Program-made: the position numbers and the translations under genes
NCBI RefSeq assembly: GCF_022790535.1
Contig: NZ_LOHG01000006.1
Coordinates: forward strand, 117,668 to 181,667
Direction of reading: 5' to 3'
Length of the DNA: 64,000 bases
DNA from: Pseudomonas maioricensis
GTDB taxonomy: Bacteria > Pseudomonadota > Gammaproteobacteria > Pseudomonadales > Pseudomonadaceae
In this document: one piece after another, positions 17,090 through 26,993 of the stretch
How the letters are laid out: every line of letters starts with the position of its first letter
Position numbering within the stretch: the first letter of the stretch is position 1
Notes under the pieces: generated by a model
Databases searched by the model: none
Seen by the model: the letters and a program-made list of their open reading frames with translations, nothing else
Told to the model about the DNA's origin: nothing

Positions 17090-18265
17090 ATGCTTGAGCA
17101 ACAGGCAAGGGATGAACAGTTCTGGCAGGGCATCGCTGGACGATATGACGTGGAACCAGGGCCGATTAATCTGGAGAACGGTTACTTCGGCCGCATGACC
17201 CGCGAGGTGCAGGAGAACTACCGGCGCAACATCGACTACGTGAACCGCAGCAACTCGGTGTACGTGCGGCGCCAGTTCGATACCCAAGACAGTGGCATGA
17301 TCCACGCTCAACTGGCGCAACTGCTACAGGTCAGCGCGCAGGAAGTTGCCATTACCCGCTGCGCCTCCGAATCCCTGCAATCGCTGATCCGCAACTACAA
17401 CCAGTTGCAGCCCGGTGATCAGGTGCTGATCTGCGACCTTGACTACATCAGTGTGCAAAGTGCCATGCGCTGGCTGGCGAAAAGCCGTGGCGTCGAAGTC
17501 ATCGAAATCTCCCACGTCCACCCTGCCACCTACGACAGCCTGCTCAACAGCTATCGGCACGCGTTCGAGCAGTATCCGCGGCTCAAGCTGATGGCGCTGA
17601 CTCATGTCACCCATCGCACCGGCCTGGTGATGCCGGTCAAGGCCATCGCCGATCTGGCCAAAGAGCATGGCGTTGATGTCATCCTCGACGGCGCACATGC
17701 GCTTGGGCAACTGGACTTCAAACTGGATGAACTGGGCGTGGCGTTCGCCGGGTACAACCTGCAGAAATGGATCGGCGCACCGTTGAGTCTGGGTTTTATC
17801 TACGTGGCCCGTGAGCGTATTACGGCTATCGACCCGGACATGGGCGACACCCGCTACGCTGCCGATGACATCCTGTCGCTGGTGCCTTATGGCACGCCGA
17901 ACATCCCGGCGTGGATGACACTGCCCAAAGTATTTGAAGAGCATCTGGCAATAGGCGGTTCGGCAGCCAAAGGCGCACGTTTGAGCTACCTGCGTGACCT
18001 TTGGGTCAAGCCGGCAAGAGACCTGGAGCATGTTGAAATTCTGACCCCGGACGACCCGCGCCTGTATTGCGGGATCACCGCGTTGCGCTTTACCCGACAA
18101 CAAGATCAACAACGGATGGCTGAGCGGTTGCTGGAGGAATACAACCTGTTCACTGTCGCCCGCCAGGGCGCTGCCTGTGGACCATGTATCCGGATTACGC
18201 CGGGGTTTACTACCTCGGCTGCGGATATGGGGTTGTTGGTGGAGGCGTTGCAGCAGTTGGACTGA
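17090..18265 (+). CDS. Class-V aminotransferase-fold PLP enzyme, PvdN-like
   Basis: 391 residues of the class-V aminotransferase / cysteine desulfurase fold. Lys226 (GYNLQKWIGAP) is the likely Schiff-base lysine and Asp200-Gly-Ala-His203 contacts the PLP ring. The fold resembles isopenicillin-N epimerase-like enzymes and PvdN, the periplasmic enzyme that modifies the pyoverdine glutamate side chain. This protein has no Tat (RRxFL) or Sec signal, so it should be cytoplasmic, and no pyoverdine gene is nearby. Its substrate is therefore open. Monocistronic, flanked by REP pairs on both sides. Confidence 0.85.
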   Translation: MLEQQARDEQFWQGIAGRYDVEPGPINLENGYFGRMTREVQENYRRNIDYVNRSNSVYVRRQFDTQDSGMIHAQLAQLLQVSAQEVAITRCASESLQSLIRNYNQLQPGDQVLICDLDYISVQSAMRWLAKSRGVEVIEISHVHPATYDSLLNSYRHAFEQYPRLKLMALTHVTHRTGLVMPVKAIADLAKEHGVDVILDGAHALGQLDFKLDELGVAFAGYNLQKWIGAPLSLGFIYVARERITAIDPDMGDTRYAADDILSLVPYGTPNIPAWMTLPKVFEEHLAIGGSAAKGARLSYLRDLWVKPARDLEHVEILTPDDPRLYCGITALRFTRQQDQQRMAERLLEEYNLFTVARQGAACGPCIRITPGFTTSAADMGLLVEALQQLD

Positions 18266-18282
18266 GCAGCGGATTCCGAATT

Positions 18283-18369
18283 GTGGGAGCAGAGCTTGCT
18301 CGCGATACATAAGACGCAGCCAGAAGTCATACCGCGTTATCGTTTATCGCGAGCAAGCTCTGCTCCCAC
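18283..18369. repeat. REP pair, family B variant
   Basis: Arms gtgggagcagagcttgctcg and cgagcaagctctgctcccac, between the convergent PLP-enzyme and eda genes. Confidence 0.9.
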
Positions 18370-18383
18370 AAACCGCGGATTAA

Positions 18384-19058
18384 TCAGTCAAACAACGCCA
18401 TCGCCTGCGCGGTGGCTTCCTGGATGCGGCCCCAGTCGCCGTTCTTGACCCAGGCGTTGTCGATCATCCATGTCCCGCCCACGCACATCACATTGGGCTG
18501 GGCCATGTAGCTTTTGAGGTTGTCGGCGTTGACGCCGCCGGTTGGGCAAAAACGCACTTCATTGAACGGACCGCCGAGCGCCTTGATCGCAGCGACGCCG
18601 CCGCTGATTTCAGCCGGGAACAGCTTGAAGCGACGATAGCCCATGGCATAGCCAATCATGATTTCCGACGCACTGCTGATACCCGGCAACAGCGGCAACG
18701 GGCTGTCGAGCGCGGCTTGCAGCAAGTCCTGCGTACTGCCAGGCGTGACGATGAATTGCGAACCCGCCGCCTCGGCATCGGCCAGCATATGCCGGTCGAG
18801 AATAGTGCCAGCACCGACGCACAGCTCAGGGCGCTGCTCACGAAGAATACGGATTGCACTCAGGCCAAATGCCGAGCGCAAAGTGACTTCCAGCGCAGTC
18901 ATGCCACCTGCGGCCAGGGCGTCAGCCAGAGGCAGTACGTCCTCGTCGCGAAGGATGGTAATGACCGGCAAAATTTTTGCCTTGGCGCAGAGTTCGTCAA
19001 TCTGCTTGATCTTGTTCGCCATGCTGTTAAGCGGCTGAGTGTTATCGACGGTGTTCAT
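18384..19058 (-). CDS. eda: KDPG aldolase (2-dehydro-3-deoxyphosphogluconate aldolase)
   Basis: 224 residues. It splits KDPG to pyruvate and glyceraldehyde-3-phosphate, the last step of the Entner-Doudoroff pathway. Visible motifs: the LPVITILRDE opening, EVTLRS with the catalytic Glu, the GAGT loop, and the Schiff-base lysine in RFKLFPAE. The ATG at 19058 follows an AAGGA site; the longer frame to 19085 would overlap upstream signals. It is third in a zwf-pgl-eda operon, 17 bases after pgl. Confidence 0.97.
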   Translation of the reverse strand: MNTVDNTQPLNSMANKIKQIDELCAKAKILPVITILRDEDVLPLADALAAGGMTALEVTLRSAFGLSAIRILREQRPELCVGAGTILDRHMLADAEAAGSQFIVTPGSTQDLLQAALDSPLPLLPGISSASEIMIGYAMGYRRFKLFPAEISGGVAAIKALGGPFNEVRFCPTGGVNADNLKSYMAQPNVMCVGGTWMIDNAWVKNGDWGRIQEATAQAMALFD

Positions 19059-19075
19059 GGCGGCGGATCCTTTTG

Positions 19076-19789
19076 TTATGGGCACCAGTAAATCTCAAGT
19101 GAAGAGTCAAGAAAGGCGCGAATTGGCATTTCAGCGAGGTCATCGCCCGCCAATGCGGCCCGCAGGGTGTCGAGTTTGGCCTGACCGGAAACCGACAGGA
19201 TCGGCAGGCGTGCCGAAGCCAGCAGTTGACGGGTCATGGTCAGACGCTGATGCGGAACAGCAGGCGCCAGCATCGGCAAACAACGGCGAGTACTGCCCAG
19301 TTGCAACGCTTCGCTCAGGTTCGGGCTTTTGGGGAACAGCGATGCGGTGTGCCCGTCATCACCCATGCCCAGAATCAGCACATCAATCGGCGGCAGCTCG
19401 GCCAGCGCCTGATCAGCCGCCTCCGCAGCTTCTTCAAGGCTTGGCGCGACGGTGTATAGACCGAAGAAACGCGCCTTGGCCGCCGGGCCTTGCAACAGGA
19501 AACGTTGCAGCAAGCCAGCATTGCTGTCGGCGTGTTCGACCGGCACCCAGCGTTCGTCAGCCAGGCTAACGACCACTTTCGACCAGTCCAGCGGCTGCTG
19601 AGCCAGGCTCTGGAAAAACGCCACCGGGCTGCGCCCACCGGAAACCACCAGCGTCGCTACGCCCTTAGCGCTAATGGCTGCTTTTAGCTGTTCGGCTACG
19701 CTGGCTGCCAGCGCCTCGGCCAGCAGCTGCGGATTATCGAATTCCCGGGCCACCAGGCCCTGCGGAAACTCAAGTTCACATATCGCCAT
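19076..19789 (-). CDS. pgl: 6-phosphogluconolactonase
   Basis: 237 residues. It hydrolyses 6-phosphogluconolactone to 6-phosphogluconate after Zwf. Family motifs are visible: [17 protein letters not shown] and [14 protein letters not shown]. The start [10 protein letters not shown] at 19789 overlaps the zwf stop by 14 bases; the open frame to 19807 is less likely. It sits between zwf and eda in one operon. Confidence 0.96.
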   Translation of the reverse strand: MAICELEFPQGLVAREFDNPQLLAEALAASVAEQLKAAISAKGVATLVVSGGRSPVAFFQSLAQQPLDWSKVVVSLADERWVPVEHADSNAGLLQRFLLQGPAAKARFFGLYTVAPSLEEAAEAADQALAELPPIDVLILGMGDDGHTASLFPKSPNLSEALQLGSTRRCLPMLAPAVPHQRLTMTRQLLASARLPILSVSGQAKLDTLRAALAGDDLAEMPIRAFLDSSLEIYWCP

Positions 19790-21245
19790 ACCACGATCTC
19801 CCATCACGAGTAATCAGGGCAATGGAGCTCATCGGCCCCCACGATCCGGCGGCATAAGGCTTGGGCGCATCGCCCGCCTTTTTCCAGCCGGCGATCAGTT
19901 GATCGCACCACTGCCAGGCGTACTCAATTTCATCTTTGCGAACAAACAGGTTCTGATTGCCGCGCATGACTTCCAGCAACAAACGCTCATAGGCATCAGG
20001 GACGCGCGCGCTGCGGTAAGTGTCGGAAAAATTCAGTTGTAACGGGCCGCTGCGCAGCTGCATGCCTTTGTCCAGGCCCTGATCCTTGGTCATTACCTGC
20101 AAGGAAATGCCCTCGTCCGGCTGCAGGCGAATGATCAGCCGGTTGCTGATCTGCATGCGCTGCTCAGGGGCGAAGATGTAGTGCGGCGGCTCTTTGAAAT
20201 GGATCACGATCTGCGACAGTTTCTGCGGCATACGCTTGCCGGTACGCAGATAAAACGGGGTACCTGACCAGCGCCAGTTACGGATATCTGCACGCAGCGC
20301 GACGAAGGTTTCGGTATCGCTCTGGGTGTTGGAATTCTCCTCCTCCAGATAACCCGGCACTGCTTTGCCTTCGCTGTAACCCGCGGTGTACTGACCACGA
20401 ACCACCTGGGTGGCCAGACGCTCCGGCGTGAACGGTGCGAGGGCCTTGAGCACCTTCACTTTTTCGTCACGAATACTGTCAGCAGACAGGTCGCTCGGCG
20501 GGTCCATGGCGATCAGACACAGCAATTGCAGCAGGTGGTTCTGAATCATGTCGCGCAGTTGCCCGGCCTGATCGAAGTAACCCCAACGGCCTTCAATGCC
20601 CACCTTCTCTGCCACGGTGATTTCAACGTGGGAAATGTGGTTCTGGTTCCACTGGGTTTCAAACAGGCTGTTGGCAAAACGCAGTGCGATCAGGTTCTGA
20701 ACGGTGTCTTTGCCCAAATAGTGGTCGATGCGATAAACGCGACTTTCCGGCAGGAACTGCGCTACGGCGTCGTTGACCCGGCGCGAAGAGGCGAGGTCAT
20801 GACCGATAGGTTTTTCCAGTACTGCGCGAGTACGTTCGGTCAGGTTCACCGAGGCCAGATTTTCACAGATCGCGCCGTATACCGAAGCAGGCGTGGCGAA
20901 GTAGGCAATCAGGGTTTCTGCGTCGCCCACGCGCTCTGCCAGTGCGACATAGTCCTCAGCCTTGAGAAAGTCGACGTGCAGGTAGCTCAGACGCGCCTGA
21001 AAACGCTCCACGTGTTCCATTTCAAGCTGTGCTTCAGGAACGAAGCGGCGTAGCGCTTCATCGATGTGTGCCAAATGCTGCTGTTCGTCGCCGGGTTCAC
21101 GTGCCAACGCAAGAATTCGCGTGTCGGCATGCAGCAATCCCGCGCGGTCGAGCTGATAAAGCGCCGGGAACAGCTTGCGCACTGCCAGGTCGCCCAAGGC
21201 GCCAAACAAGGCAAAAGTGCACGGTTCAACCGTAATCGAGAGCAT
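19776..21245 (-). CDS. zwf: Glucose-6-phosphate 1-dehydrogenase
   Basis: 489 residues, normal length, catalysing G6P oxidation to the lactone with NAD(P)+. Motifs: the nucleotide-binding start [20 protein letters not shown], the substrate site RIDHYLGKD, and KPIGHDL. It opens the zwf-pgl-eda operon and is divergent from hexR, with a candidate HexR site in the 218-base intergenic region. Confidence 0.98.
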   Translation of the reverse strand: MLSITVEPCTFALFGALGDLAVRKLFPALYQLDRAGLLHADTRILALAREPGDEQQHLAHIDEALRRFVPEAQLEMEHVERFQARLSYLHVDFLKAEDYVALAERVGDAETLIAYFATPASVYGAICENLASVNLTERTRAVLEKPIGHDLASSRRVNDAVAQFLPESRVYRIDHYLGKDTVQNLIALRFANSLFETQWNQNHISHVEITVAEKVGIEGRWGYFDQAGQLRDMIQNHLLQLLCLIAMDPPSDLSADSIRDEKVKVLKALAPFTPERLATQVVRGQYTAGYSEGKAVPGYLEEENSNTQSDTETFVALRADIRNWRWSGTPFYLRTGKRMPQKLSQIVIHFKEPPHYIFAPEQRMQISNRLIIRLQPDEGISLQVMTKDQGLDKGMQLRSGPLQLNFSDTYRSARVPDAYERLLLEVMRGNQNLFVRKDEIEYAWQWCDQLIAGWKKAGDAPKPYAAGSWGPMSSIALITRDGRSWYGDM

Positions 21246-21310
21246 AATGTTGGTTCTTTTATCAAGTTAAGCTACAAATACCTTTTTTAAAGGCGTTACT
21301 CAAGGCCATA

Positions 21311-21326
21311 TGTAGTAATAACCACA
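21311..21326. promoter_or_regulatory. Candidate HexR operator, zwf/hexR
   Basis: TGTAGTAATAACCACA is an imperfect palindrome (12 of 16 positions agree with its reverse complement), centred between divergent zwf and hexR. HexR is known to bind TTGT-N7/8-ACAA-type palindromes in this position in pseudomonads. The match is looser than the edd/gapA site. Confidence 0.55.
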
Positions 21327-21463
21327 ACATTCAATCTAAAAGCATATTCCAGTGGTGATCAACACAGGCCCTGAGTACGATAGGCCACCTTTGCTACAGG
21401 CTAAAGGGCCTATCTGCCTGCCCTCGAAAAAACCTGAGCAAATCTGCCTGATTAGGACTTTGA

Positions 21464-22330
21464 ATGGACCACTCAAGAAATCTTCTGGAGCAGATCCAGA
21501 GCCGCCTCGAAGAACTCAACAAGGCTGAACGCAAGGTTGCTGAAGCGATTCTTCTCAACCCACAACAAGCAACTCGCTTCAGTATTGCGGCATTAGCCCA
21601 GGCAGCCAAAGTCAGCGAGCCAACGGTCAATCGCTTCTGCCGTTCCTTCGCCGTCAGCGGTTACCCGGAACTTAAATTGCAATTGGCGCAGAGCCTGGCC
21701 AGCGGTGCCGCATACGTGAGTCGCGCGGTTGAAGCCGATGATGACCCAGAGGCGTACACCAAGAAGATTTTCGGCAGCGCGATTGCTTCACTGGACAGCG
21801 CCGTTCAGCAGCTGGACCCGGCCCTGATCAGCAAGTCGGTGGACATGTTGATTCAGGCGCGCCAGATCCACTTCTTCGGCTTGGGAGCTTCGGCACCGGT
21901 GGCGCTGGATGCGCAGCACAAATTCTTCCGTTTCAATCTGGCGGTCACTGCCCATGCCGACGTGCTCATGCAGCGCATGATTGCCTCGGTGGCGCACACC
22001 GGCGAGCTGTTCGTGATCATCTCCTACACCGGTCGTACCCGCGAGCTGGTAGAGGTGGCGCGCATTGCCCGGGCCAACGGTGCCTCGGTGCTGGGGCTGA
22101 CAGCAGCCGGTTCGCCCCTGGCCCAGGCCAGCACGGTGAGCCTGAACATTCCACTGCCCGAAGACACCGACATCTATATGCCGATGACCTCCAGGATCAT
22201 CCAGCTGACCGTGCTCGACGTGCTCGCCACGGGCATGACGTTGCGCCGCGGCGTCGACTTCCAGCCGCACCTGCGCAAGATCAAGGAGAGCCTGAATGAC
22301 AGCCGGTATCCGATTGAGGATCAGGGGTAG
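21464..22330 (+). CDS. hexR: HexR transcriptional regulator (RpiR family)
   Basis: 288 residues: an N-terminal RpiR winged helix-turn-helix (about 1-77, [25 protein letters not shown]) and a SIS sugar-phosphate isomerase-like domain (about 125-265, [18 protein letters not shown] and ISYTGRT). HexR represses zwf, edd and gapA and is released by KDPG. It is divergent from zwf. Confidence 0.96.
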   Translation: MDHSRNLLEQIQSRLEELNKAERKVAEAILLNPQQATRFSIAALAQAAKVSEPTVNRFCRSFAVSGYPELKLQLAQSLASGAAYVSRAVEADDDPEAYTKKIFGSAIASLDSAVQQLDPALISKSVDMLIQARQIHFFGLGASAPVALDAQHKFFRFNLAVTAHADVLMQRMIASVAHTGELFVIISYTGRTRELVEVARIARANGASVLGLTAAGSPLAQASTVSLNIPLPEDTDIYMPMTSRIIQLTVLDVLATGMTLRRGVDFQPHLRKIKESLNDSRYPIEDQG

Positions 22331-22343
22331 CGCTTAAAGCGTT

Positions 22344-22423
22344 CTGTAGGAGCTGCCGAAGGCTGCGATTGCGATCGCGGTGGGTCGGGATAAATGCTTC
22401 GCAGCCTGCGGCAGCTCCTACAG
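22344..22423. repeat. REP pair, family A
   Basis: Arms ctgtaggagctgccgaaggc and gcagcctgcggcagctcctacag, the right one carrying a single mismatch (gcctgcgg). It lies between convergent hexR and the mutarotase. Confidence 0.88.
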
Positions 22424-22471
22424 AAAACGCATTTCAATCCAGTAGTTACATGTTGGCTCCTGTGTTTGCCA

Positions 22472-23347
22472 TCAATGCAGCAGACACGCCTGCAAACTCA
22501 GCTCGACCTGCTCTCCCGGCGCAAGGCTCAGGCTTTCATCGCTACCCGACGCCGCTTCGACGCAGACGAATCCCGATGCTTCCTTGCCTGCCACACCCAG
22601 CAACGGCCTGCTACCTGGATGCCAGACAACAGTGCTGGCGTTATCGCCACTGTTGATACTCAGACGGCGCTGCCAGGATTGATCCTGTAGCTGCAATGGA
22701 CCGTTGTGCTCAAATACCCGCTGACAGCCACCAGCAACGCGTAACTCGCCCTCCTGTCGGCATGCACGCCGATTCAACTGATCGAAGCCTTGAGCGCCTT
22801 CCAGGCCGTGTAAAGCCACATCAGCTACGTCACTGATGCGCCAGTAAGCGTGCAACGCGTGACCGAACTGACAGGGTTCGCTGTCTTCATGAGAGGTGCC
22901 AAGGCGTAACGCCATCCCCTCGCCTAGCTCCGCGTATAAATCCGCCTGCCAGTCACACAGCTGCAAACGCCAATGCAGACTGACGCCTGATTCGCTTTCG
23001 CGACTGTCGATCAGTTTCCAGTCCACCAATCGACCCCAACCATGCGCAGGCCAGCCCGACTCAACGGGATGCCTCCCATGCCAGGGCCAACACACCGGCA
23101 CACCGCCACGAATCGCACCCACCTGCGGCCAGCGCGATGCGCACCACAGCCAGGGCTTTTGACCCGTGGGCTGAAAATGCAGCAGTTGTGCGCCCTGTCG
23201 GCTGAACACTGCCTGACACAACGGATGATCAATCAGCAATACATCGCGACGCTGATGACGCTCCCATTCAAAGGTCGGCCGGGCGCGTCGGGATGTGAAG
23301 AAGCGCTGTAGGGGGTGTTCGGATGCATCTGCTTGATTGGTGGTCAT
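22472..23347 (-). CDS. D-hexose-6-phosphate mutarotase (YeaD-like)
   Basis: 291 residues of the aldose-1-epimerase superfamily, interconverting anomers of glucose-6-phosphate and feeding Zwf. Motifs: RGGVPVCWPWHG, GHALHAYWRISDV and a C-terminal VCVEAAS segment. The ATG at 23347 follows AGGACAACA. It is flanked by REP pairs and probably monocistronic, downstream of oprB on the same strand. It belongs to the glucose cluster in pseudomonads. Confidence 0.92.
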   Translation of the reverse strand: MTTNQADASEHPLQRFFTSRRARPTFEWERHQRRDVLLIDHPLCQAVFSRQGAQLLHFQPTGQKPWLWCASRWPQVGAIRGGVPVCWPWHGRHPVESGWPAHGWGRLVDWKLIDSRESESGVSLHWRLQLCDWQADLYAELGEGMALRLGTSHEDSEPCQFGHALHAYWRISDVADVALHGLEGAQGFDQLNRRACRQEGELRVAGGCQRVFEHNGPLQLQDQSWQRRLSINSGDNASTVVWHPGSRPLLGVAGKEASGFVCVEAASGSDESLSLAPGEQVELSLQACLLH

Positions 23348-23368
23348 TGTTGTCCTGCGTCACTGGGT

Positions 23369-23442
23369 CTGTAGGAGCTGCCGAAGGCTGCGATGCGGTA
23401 CATCTGACAGATCGCGATCGCAGCCTTCGGCAGCTCCTACAG
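23369..23442. repeat. REP pair, family A
   Basis: Arms ctgtaggagctgccgaaggc and gccttcggcagctcctacag, between oprB and the mutarotase gene. Confidence 0.9.
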
Positions 23443-23461
23443 ACAAAGCATTCTTTTGCTC

Positions 23462-23488
23462 AAAAAAACGGGCAGCCAGGCTGCCCGT
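23462..23488 (-). terminator. Intrinsic terminator of oprB
   Basis: On the minus strand an ACGGGCAGC/GCTGCCCGT stem with a three-base loop is followed by seven T residues, 25 bases after the oprB stop. Confidence 0.93.
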
Positions 23489-23512
23489 AAAGCACACACG
23501 ACCCTTGATCGT

Positions 23513-24868
23513 TTAGAACTTGGTCTGCAACTTGATACCCGCGACCAGAGCGTTATCCACTTGATCTACACCACCCGGGCTTTTGATGTATTGCAGGTTG
23601 GGGCGGATAGTCAGCCAGTCGGTAACGTGTACGCCGTAGTAAATCTCGGAGTTGTACTCGCTCTTCTGGATAGGCAGATAGCCTGGGTTGTCATAGTCGC
23701 TGATGCCATTGACGGCGTTGATCTGACGGGCACGATCAGTCACGTTATCGTTGACGTGGATACGCGAAACACCGATGCCGATGTCATCCTTCGGACGCGC
23801 ATCGAAAGGCCCTTTGAAGACCATACCGACTTGCAAGAAGTTGTCGACGAAGTTGGTGTCCTTGTCATGCACGGTGGCGTTGGCAAACAGGGTCAGGCCA
23901 CGGGACGGATCGCCGCTGAAGGTACTGACCTGTTGTTGTGCCACAACCCACCAGCCGGTCTTTTCGTTACGCGACTTGAATGCCGCGCCGGTCAGACCCT
24001 GAGGCTGGCCATTAACGTCCTCATAGCGGTCGTCGGCGCTCGGGCTGCTGAAGTAATAGCCCAGACGGTATTCGCCAGGTAGCGAGTTAACGGTTGGCGA
24101 CCACACCACTTCAACCGGCACCAGCGTCCCTTTGGAACCGCTGCCGCTCAGTTTGAAGCCGTTACCGGTTTCCAGGTTGGACGGGTTCTGCTCGTACACA
24201 CCGATCTGTGCGTACACCTGAGGCGTGATGTTGTATTTCACACGCAGCGCCCACTGGCTGACCGGCCAGTTGTACCAGGTATCCACGTAGTTGGCGGCCT
24301 GGGTGCCGCAGAAGGTCAAGTTCTGGAAGTCGCAAGGGAAGCTGCCGAAGTCTTCGCCTTCGCCCATCCGACCGGCCTTGATATCGAGCTTGCCGTCGAA
24401 GAATTTCTGTTTGACCCACATCTGTGTCAGGCGCCAGGTCTGACCACGCCCCCAGACTTCCTGCGAGGAACTGAGCGTGCCGACTCGTGGATCGCCTAGA
24501 CGATCATTAGAGATGTTTTTGCCGCTACGTTCTGTGATTGCCAACTTGAACTCAGCATCGTTCCAGCCGAAAGCTTTCTGCAGGTCGATATTGACGCCCA
24601 GCGCAAATTGATCGCTGTAGCGCGCGGTCTTGTCGGTGTCGTAGCCGCCGTGAATGTTGGAGCCCATCTCGCCGACGTATTCGAGCGAGAAATCATAGCC
24701 CTTGTCATACAGCTCTTTGCGCATGCCACCCCAGTCACCGGTCATATGCCCGTTGGGGTTATAGGGCTCGATGGCGTAGGCCGCACTGGAAAAAACCAGC
24801 GCACTCAATACGGACAAACCACCGACAAGCTGGAACTGATTAAGCGATTTATTGCGTAGCTTCTTCAT
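23513..24868 (-). CDS. oprB: Carbohydrate-selective porin OprB
   Basis: 451 residues with a signal peptide ending SSAAYA. The mature start IEPYNPNGHMTGDWGGMRKEL and the C-terminal Phe (LQTKF) are typical of OprB outer-membrane glucose porins. The ATG at 24868 is preferred over the one at 24883 because GAGG lies correctly upstream. It follows gtsD (113-base gap), probably in the same regulon. A paralogue at 60725-62107 shares long stretches, including SSSQEVWGRG and EQNPSNLE. Confidence 0.95.
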   Translation of the reverse strand: MKKLRNKSLNQFQLVGGLSVLSALVFSSAAYAIEPYNPNGHMTGDWGGMRKELYDKGYDFSLEYVGEMGSNIHGGYDTDKTARYSDQFALGVNIDLQKAFGWNDAEFKLAITERSGKNISNDRLGDPRVGTLSSSQEVWGRGQTWRLTQMWVKQKFFDGKLDIKAGRMGEGEDFGSFPCDFQNLTFCGTQAANYVDTWYNWPVSQWALRVKYNITPQVYAQIGVYEQNPSNLETGNGFKLSGSGSKGTLVPVEVVWSPTVNSLPGEYRLGYYFSSPSADDRYEDVNGQPQGLTGAAFKSRNEKTGWWVVAQQQVSTFSGDPSRGLTLFANATVHDKDTNFVDNFLQVGMVFKGPFDARPKDDIGIGVSRIHVNDNVTDRARQINAVNGISDYDNPGYLPIQKSEYNSEIYYGVHVTDWLTIRPNLQYIKSPGGVDQVDNALVAGIKLQTKF

Positions 24869-24981
24869 CCCTTGGATCCTCATTTTATTGTTATTAGCTT
24901 TTACGGCATTGACATCGACTACTTCGTATTCGCTGGCAGGGCGCTCTGAATGGCAGTGAGCGCCCGGCTGGCAGTGCTCGG

Positions 24982-26145
24982 TCAGTTGTTACGGTTGATC
25001 TGGGTGACATTGGCCGCACGTTCGACTGGCTGCTGGCTGGCAAGCACGCCCAGACGCTCGCCAGTGGCGGCATCAAAGAGCAGGACTTTGGCCGGGTCGA
25101 ATTGCAGCGTCAGGCTCTCACCCACCTGCGGAGCCACGTCTGGTGCGAGACGGCAGCAGACCTTGCTCTGGTTGAGCGTGACGAATACCAGCGTGTCCGG
25201 GCCGGTGGGTTCAGTGACCTGAACTTCAGCGCGAATGGTCGGCAAACCATTGGCCTCGGACGGTGCGAGCACAATCTGTTCAGGGCGCAAACCAAGGATT
25301 ACTTCTCGGTCTTCCAGACCTGCATCGGTCATGCCCAATGGCAACTCGCAACGCGCCTGACCGCTATCGAGCAACGCGATCAGACGACCCTCCTTGCGTT
25401 GCAGGCGCAGGGGAATGAAGTTCATCGGTGGCGAACCAATGAAGCTGGCGACGAACAGGTTGGCTGGATCGTTGTAGATCTGTTTGGGCGTACCGAACTG
25501 CTGAATGATGCCGTCTTTCATCACCGCCACTTTGTCGCCCAGGGTCATTGCTTCGATCTGATCGTGGGTGACGTAAACCGTGGTGGTTTTCAGACGCTGG
25601 TGCATCAATTTCATTTCGGTGCGCATCTCGACGCGCAGCTTGGCATCGAGGTTGGACAATGGCTCGTCGAACAGATAAATCTTCGGCCGTCGCGCCAGAG
25701 CACGCCCCATCGCCACACGTTGCTGCTGACCGCCGGACAACTGCCCCGGCTTACGATTAAGCAGGTGCTCGATCTGCAAGAGCTTGGCGACGCGGGTAAC
25801 TTCTTCGTCGATGGCCGCAGCACTCATCTTGCGGATTTTCAGACCGAACTCGATGTTCTCCCGCACGCTCATGGTTGGATACAGCGCGTAGGACTGAAAC
25901 ACCATGGCGATGTCACGGTCCTTGGGGCTCATGCCGCTGACATCGGCGTCGTCGATCAGGATCGAGCCTGCGCTGATGTTTTCAAGCCCGGCAATACAGT
26001 TCATCAGGGTTGACTTACCACAGCCGGACGGCCCGACCAGGATCAGGAACTCACCATCCTTGATCTGCAGTTCGATGTTTTTCAGCGTGTCCGGAAGGCC
26101 CGCGCCGTAGGTCTTGTTTACGTTGCGTAACTCGAGCGTTGCCAT
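24982..26145 (-). CDS. gtsD: Glucose/mannose ABC transporter ATP-binding protein
   Basis: 387 residues. Walker A GPSGCGKST, Q-loop, signature LSGGQQQRVAMGRAL and Walker B IYLFDEPLSNLD are intact, followed by a C-terminal OB/TOBE regulatory domain (about 240-370) of the UgpC/MalK type. It powers GtsBC. It starts two bases after the gtsC stop. Confidence 0.96.
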   Translation of the reverse strand: MATLELRNVNKTYGAGLPDTLKNIELQIKDGEFLILVGPSGCGKSTLMNCIAGLENISAGSILIDDADVSGMSPKDRDIAMVFQSYALYPTMSVRENIEFGLKIRKMSAAAIDEEVTRVAKLLQIEHLLNRKPGQLSGGQQQRVAMGRALARRPKIYLFDEPLSNLDAKLRVEMRTEMKLMHQRLKTTTVYVTHDQIEAMTLGDKVAVMKDGIIQQFGTPKQIYNDPANLFVASFIGSPPMNFIPLRLQRKEGRLIALLDSGQARCELPLGMTDAGLEDREVILGLRPEQIVLAPSEANGLPTIRAEVQVTEPTGPDTLVFVTLNQSKVCCRLAPDVAPQVGESLTLQFDPAKVLLFDAATGERLGVLASQQPVERAANVTQINRNN

Positions 26146-26147
26146 GT

Positions 26148-26993
26148 TTACCCCTTGACTGCGCCGGCCGTAAGCCCACGCACGAAATACTTGCCAGCGA
26201 CGATGTACACCAGCAATGTCGGCAGCCCGGCGATCATCGCGGCCGCCATATCAACGTTGTATTCCTTGACCCCGGTACTGGTGTTGACCAGGTTATTCAG
26301 CGCCACGGTAATGGGCTGCGAATCGCCACTGGAGAACACCACACCAAACAGGAAGTCGTTCCAGATCTGGGTGAACTGCCAGATCAGGCAAACCATGATG
26401 ATTGGCGTCGACATCGGCAAAATGATCTTGCCGAAGATCGTGAAGAAACCTGCGCCATCGAGCCGCGCCGCCTTGACCAGCGCATCCGGGATGCTCACGT
26501 AATAGTTACGGAAGAACAGCGTGGTGAAGGCCAGACCGTAAACCACGTGCACGAACACAAGCCCGGTGGTGGTGCTGGCCAGCCCCATCTTGCCGAGTGT
26601 GAAAGACGCAGGCAGCAATACCGTTTGAAACGGCAGGAAGCAGCCAAACAGCAGCAGCCCGAAGAACAACTGCGAACCGCGAAAACGCCACATCGACAGC
26701 ACATAGCCGTTGAGCGCACCGATGGCCGTGGAAATCAGAACGGCAGGCACGGTGATTTTGATCGAGTTCCAGAAGTAGCCGTCCAGCGTCGCCCAGGCCT
26801 TTATCCAGCCAATCCCGGTGACCACGGTGGGCCAGCTGAGCAGGTTGCCTGAACCGATGTCTTCAGGTGTTTTGAAGCTGGTGAGCAACATGACCACCAG
26901 CGGTACGAGGTACAGCAGACACGCGAGGATCAATACCGCATAAATGGCGATACGACCGAAGCTGAAGGCTGGTTTGCCGACATGACTAGTCAT
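26148..26993 (-). CDS. gtsC: Glucose/mannose ABC transporter permease
   Basis: 281 residues with six predicted TM segments and the EAA loop (ALVKAARLDGAGFFTIFGKIILP) that contacts GtsD. It overlaps the gtsB stop by eight bases and is translationally coupled. Confidence 0.95.
   Translation of the reverse strand: MTSHVGKPAFSFGRIAIYAVLILACLLYLVPLVVMLLTSFKTPEDIGSGNLLSWPTVVTGIGWIKAWATLDGYFWNSIKITVPAVLISTAIGALNGYVLSMWRFRGSQLFFGLLLFGCFLPFQTVLLPASFTLGKMGLASTTTGLVFVHVVYGLAFTTLFFRNYYVSIPDALVKAARLDGAGFFTIFGKIILPMSTPIIMVCLIWQFTQIWNDFLFGVVFSSGDSQPITVALNNLVNTSTGVKEYNVDMAAAMIAGLPTLLVYIVAGKYFVRGLTAGAVKG

Noticed and set aside
17324..18310. 328-residue frame antisense to the PLP enzyme
   Set aside because: Shadow of a well-supported enzyme gene; its end falls in a REP repeat.
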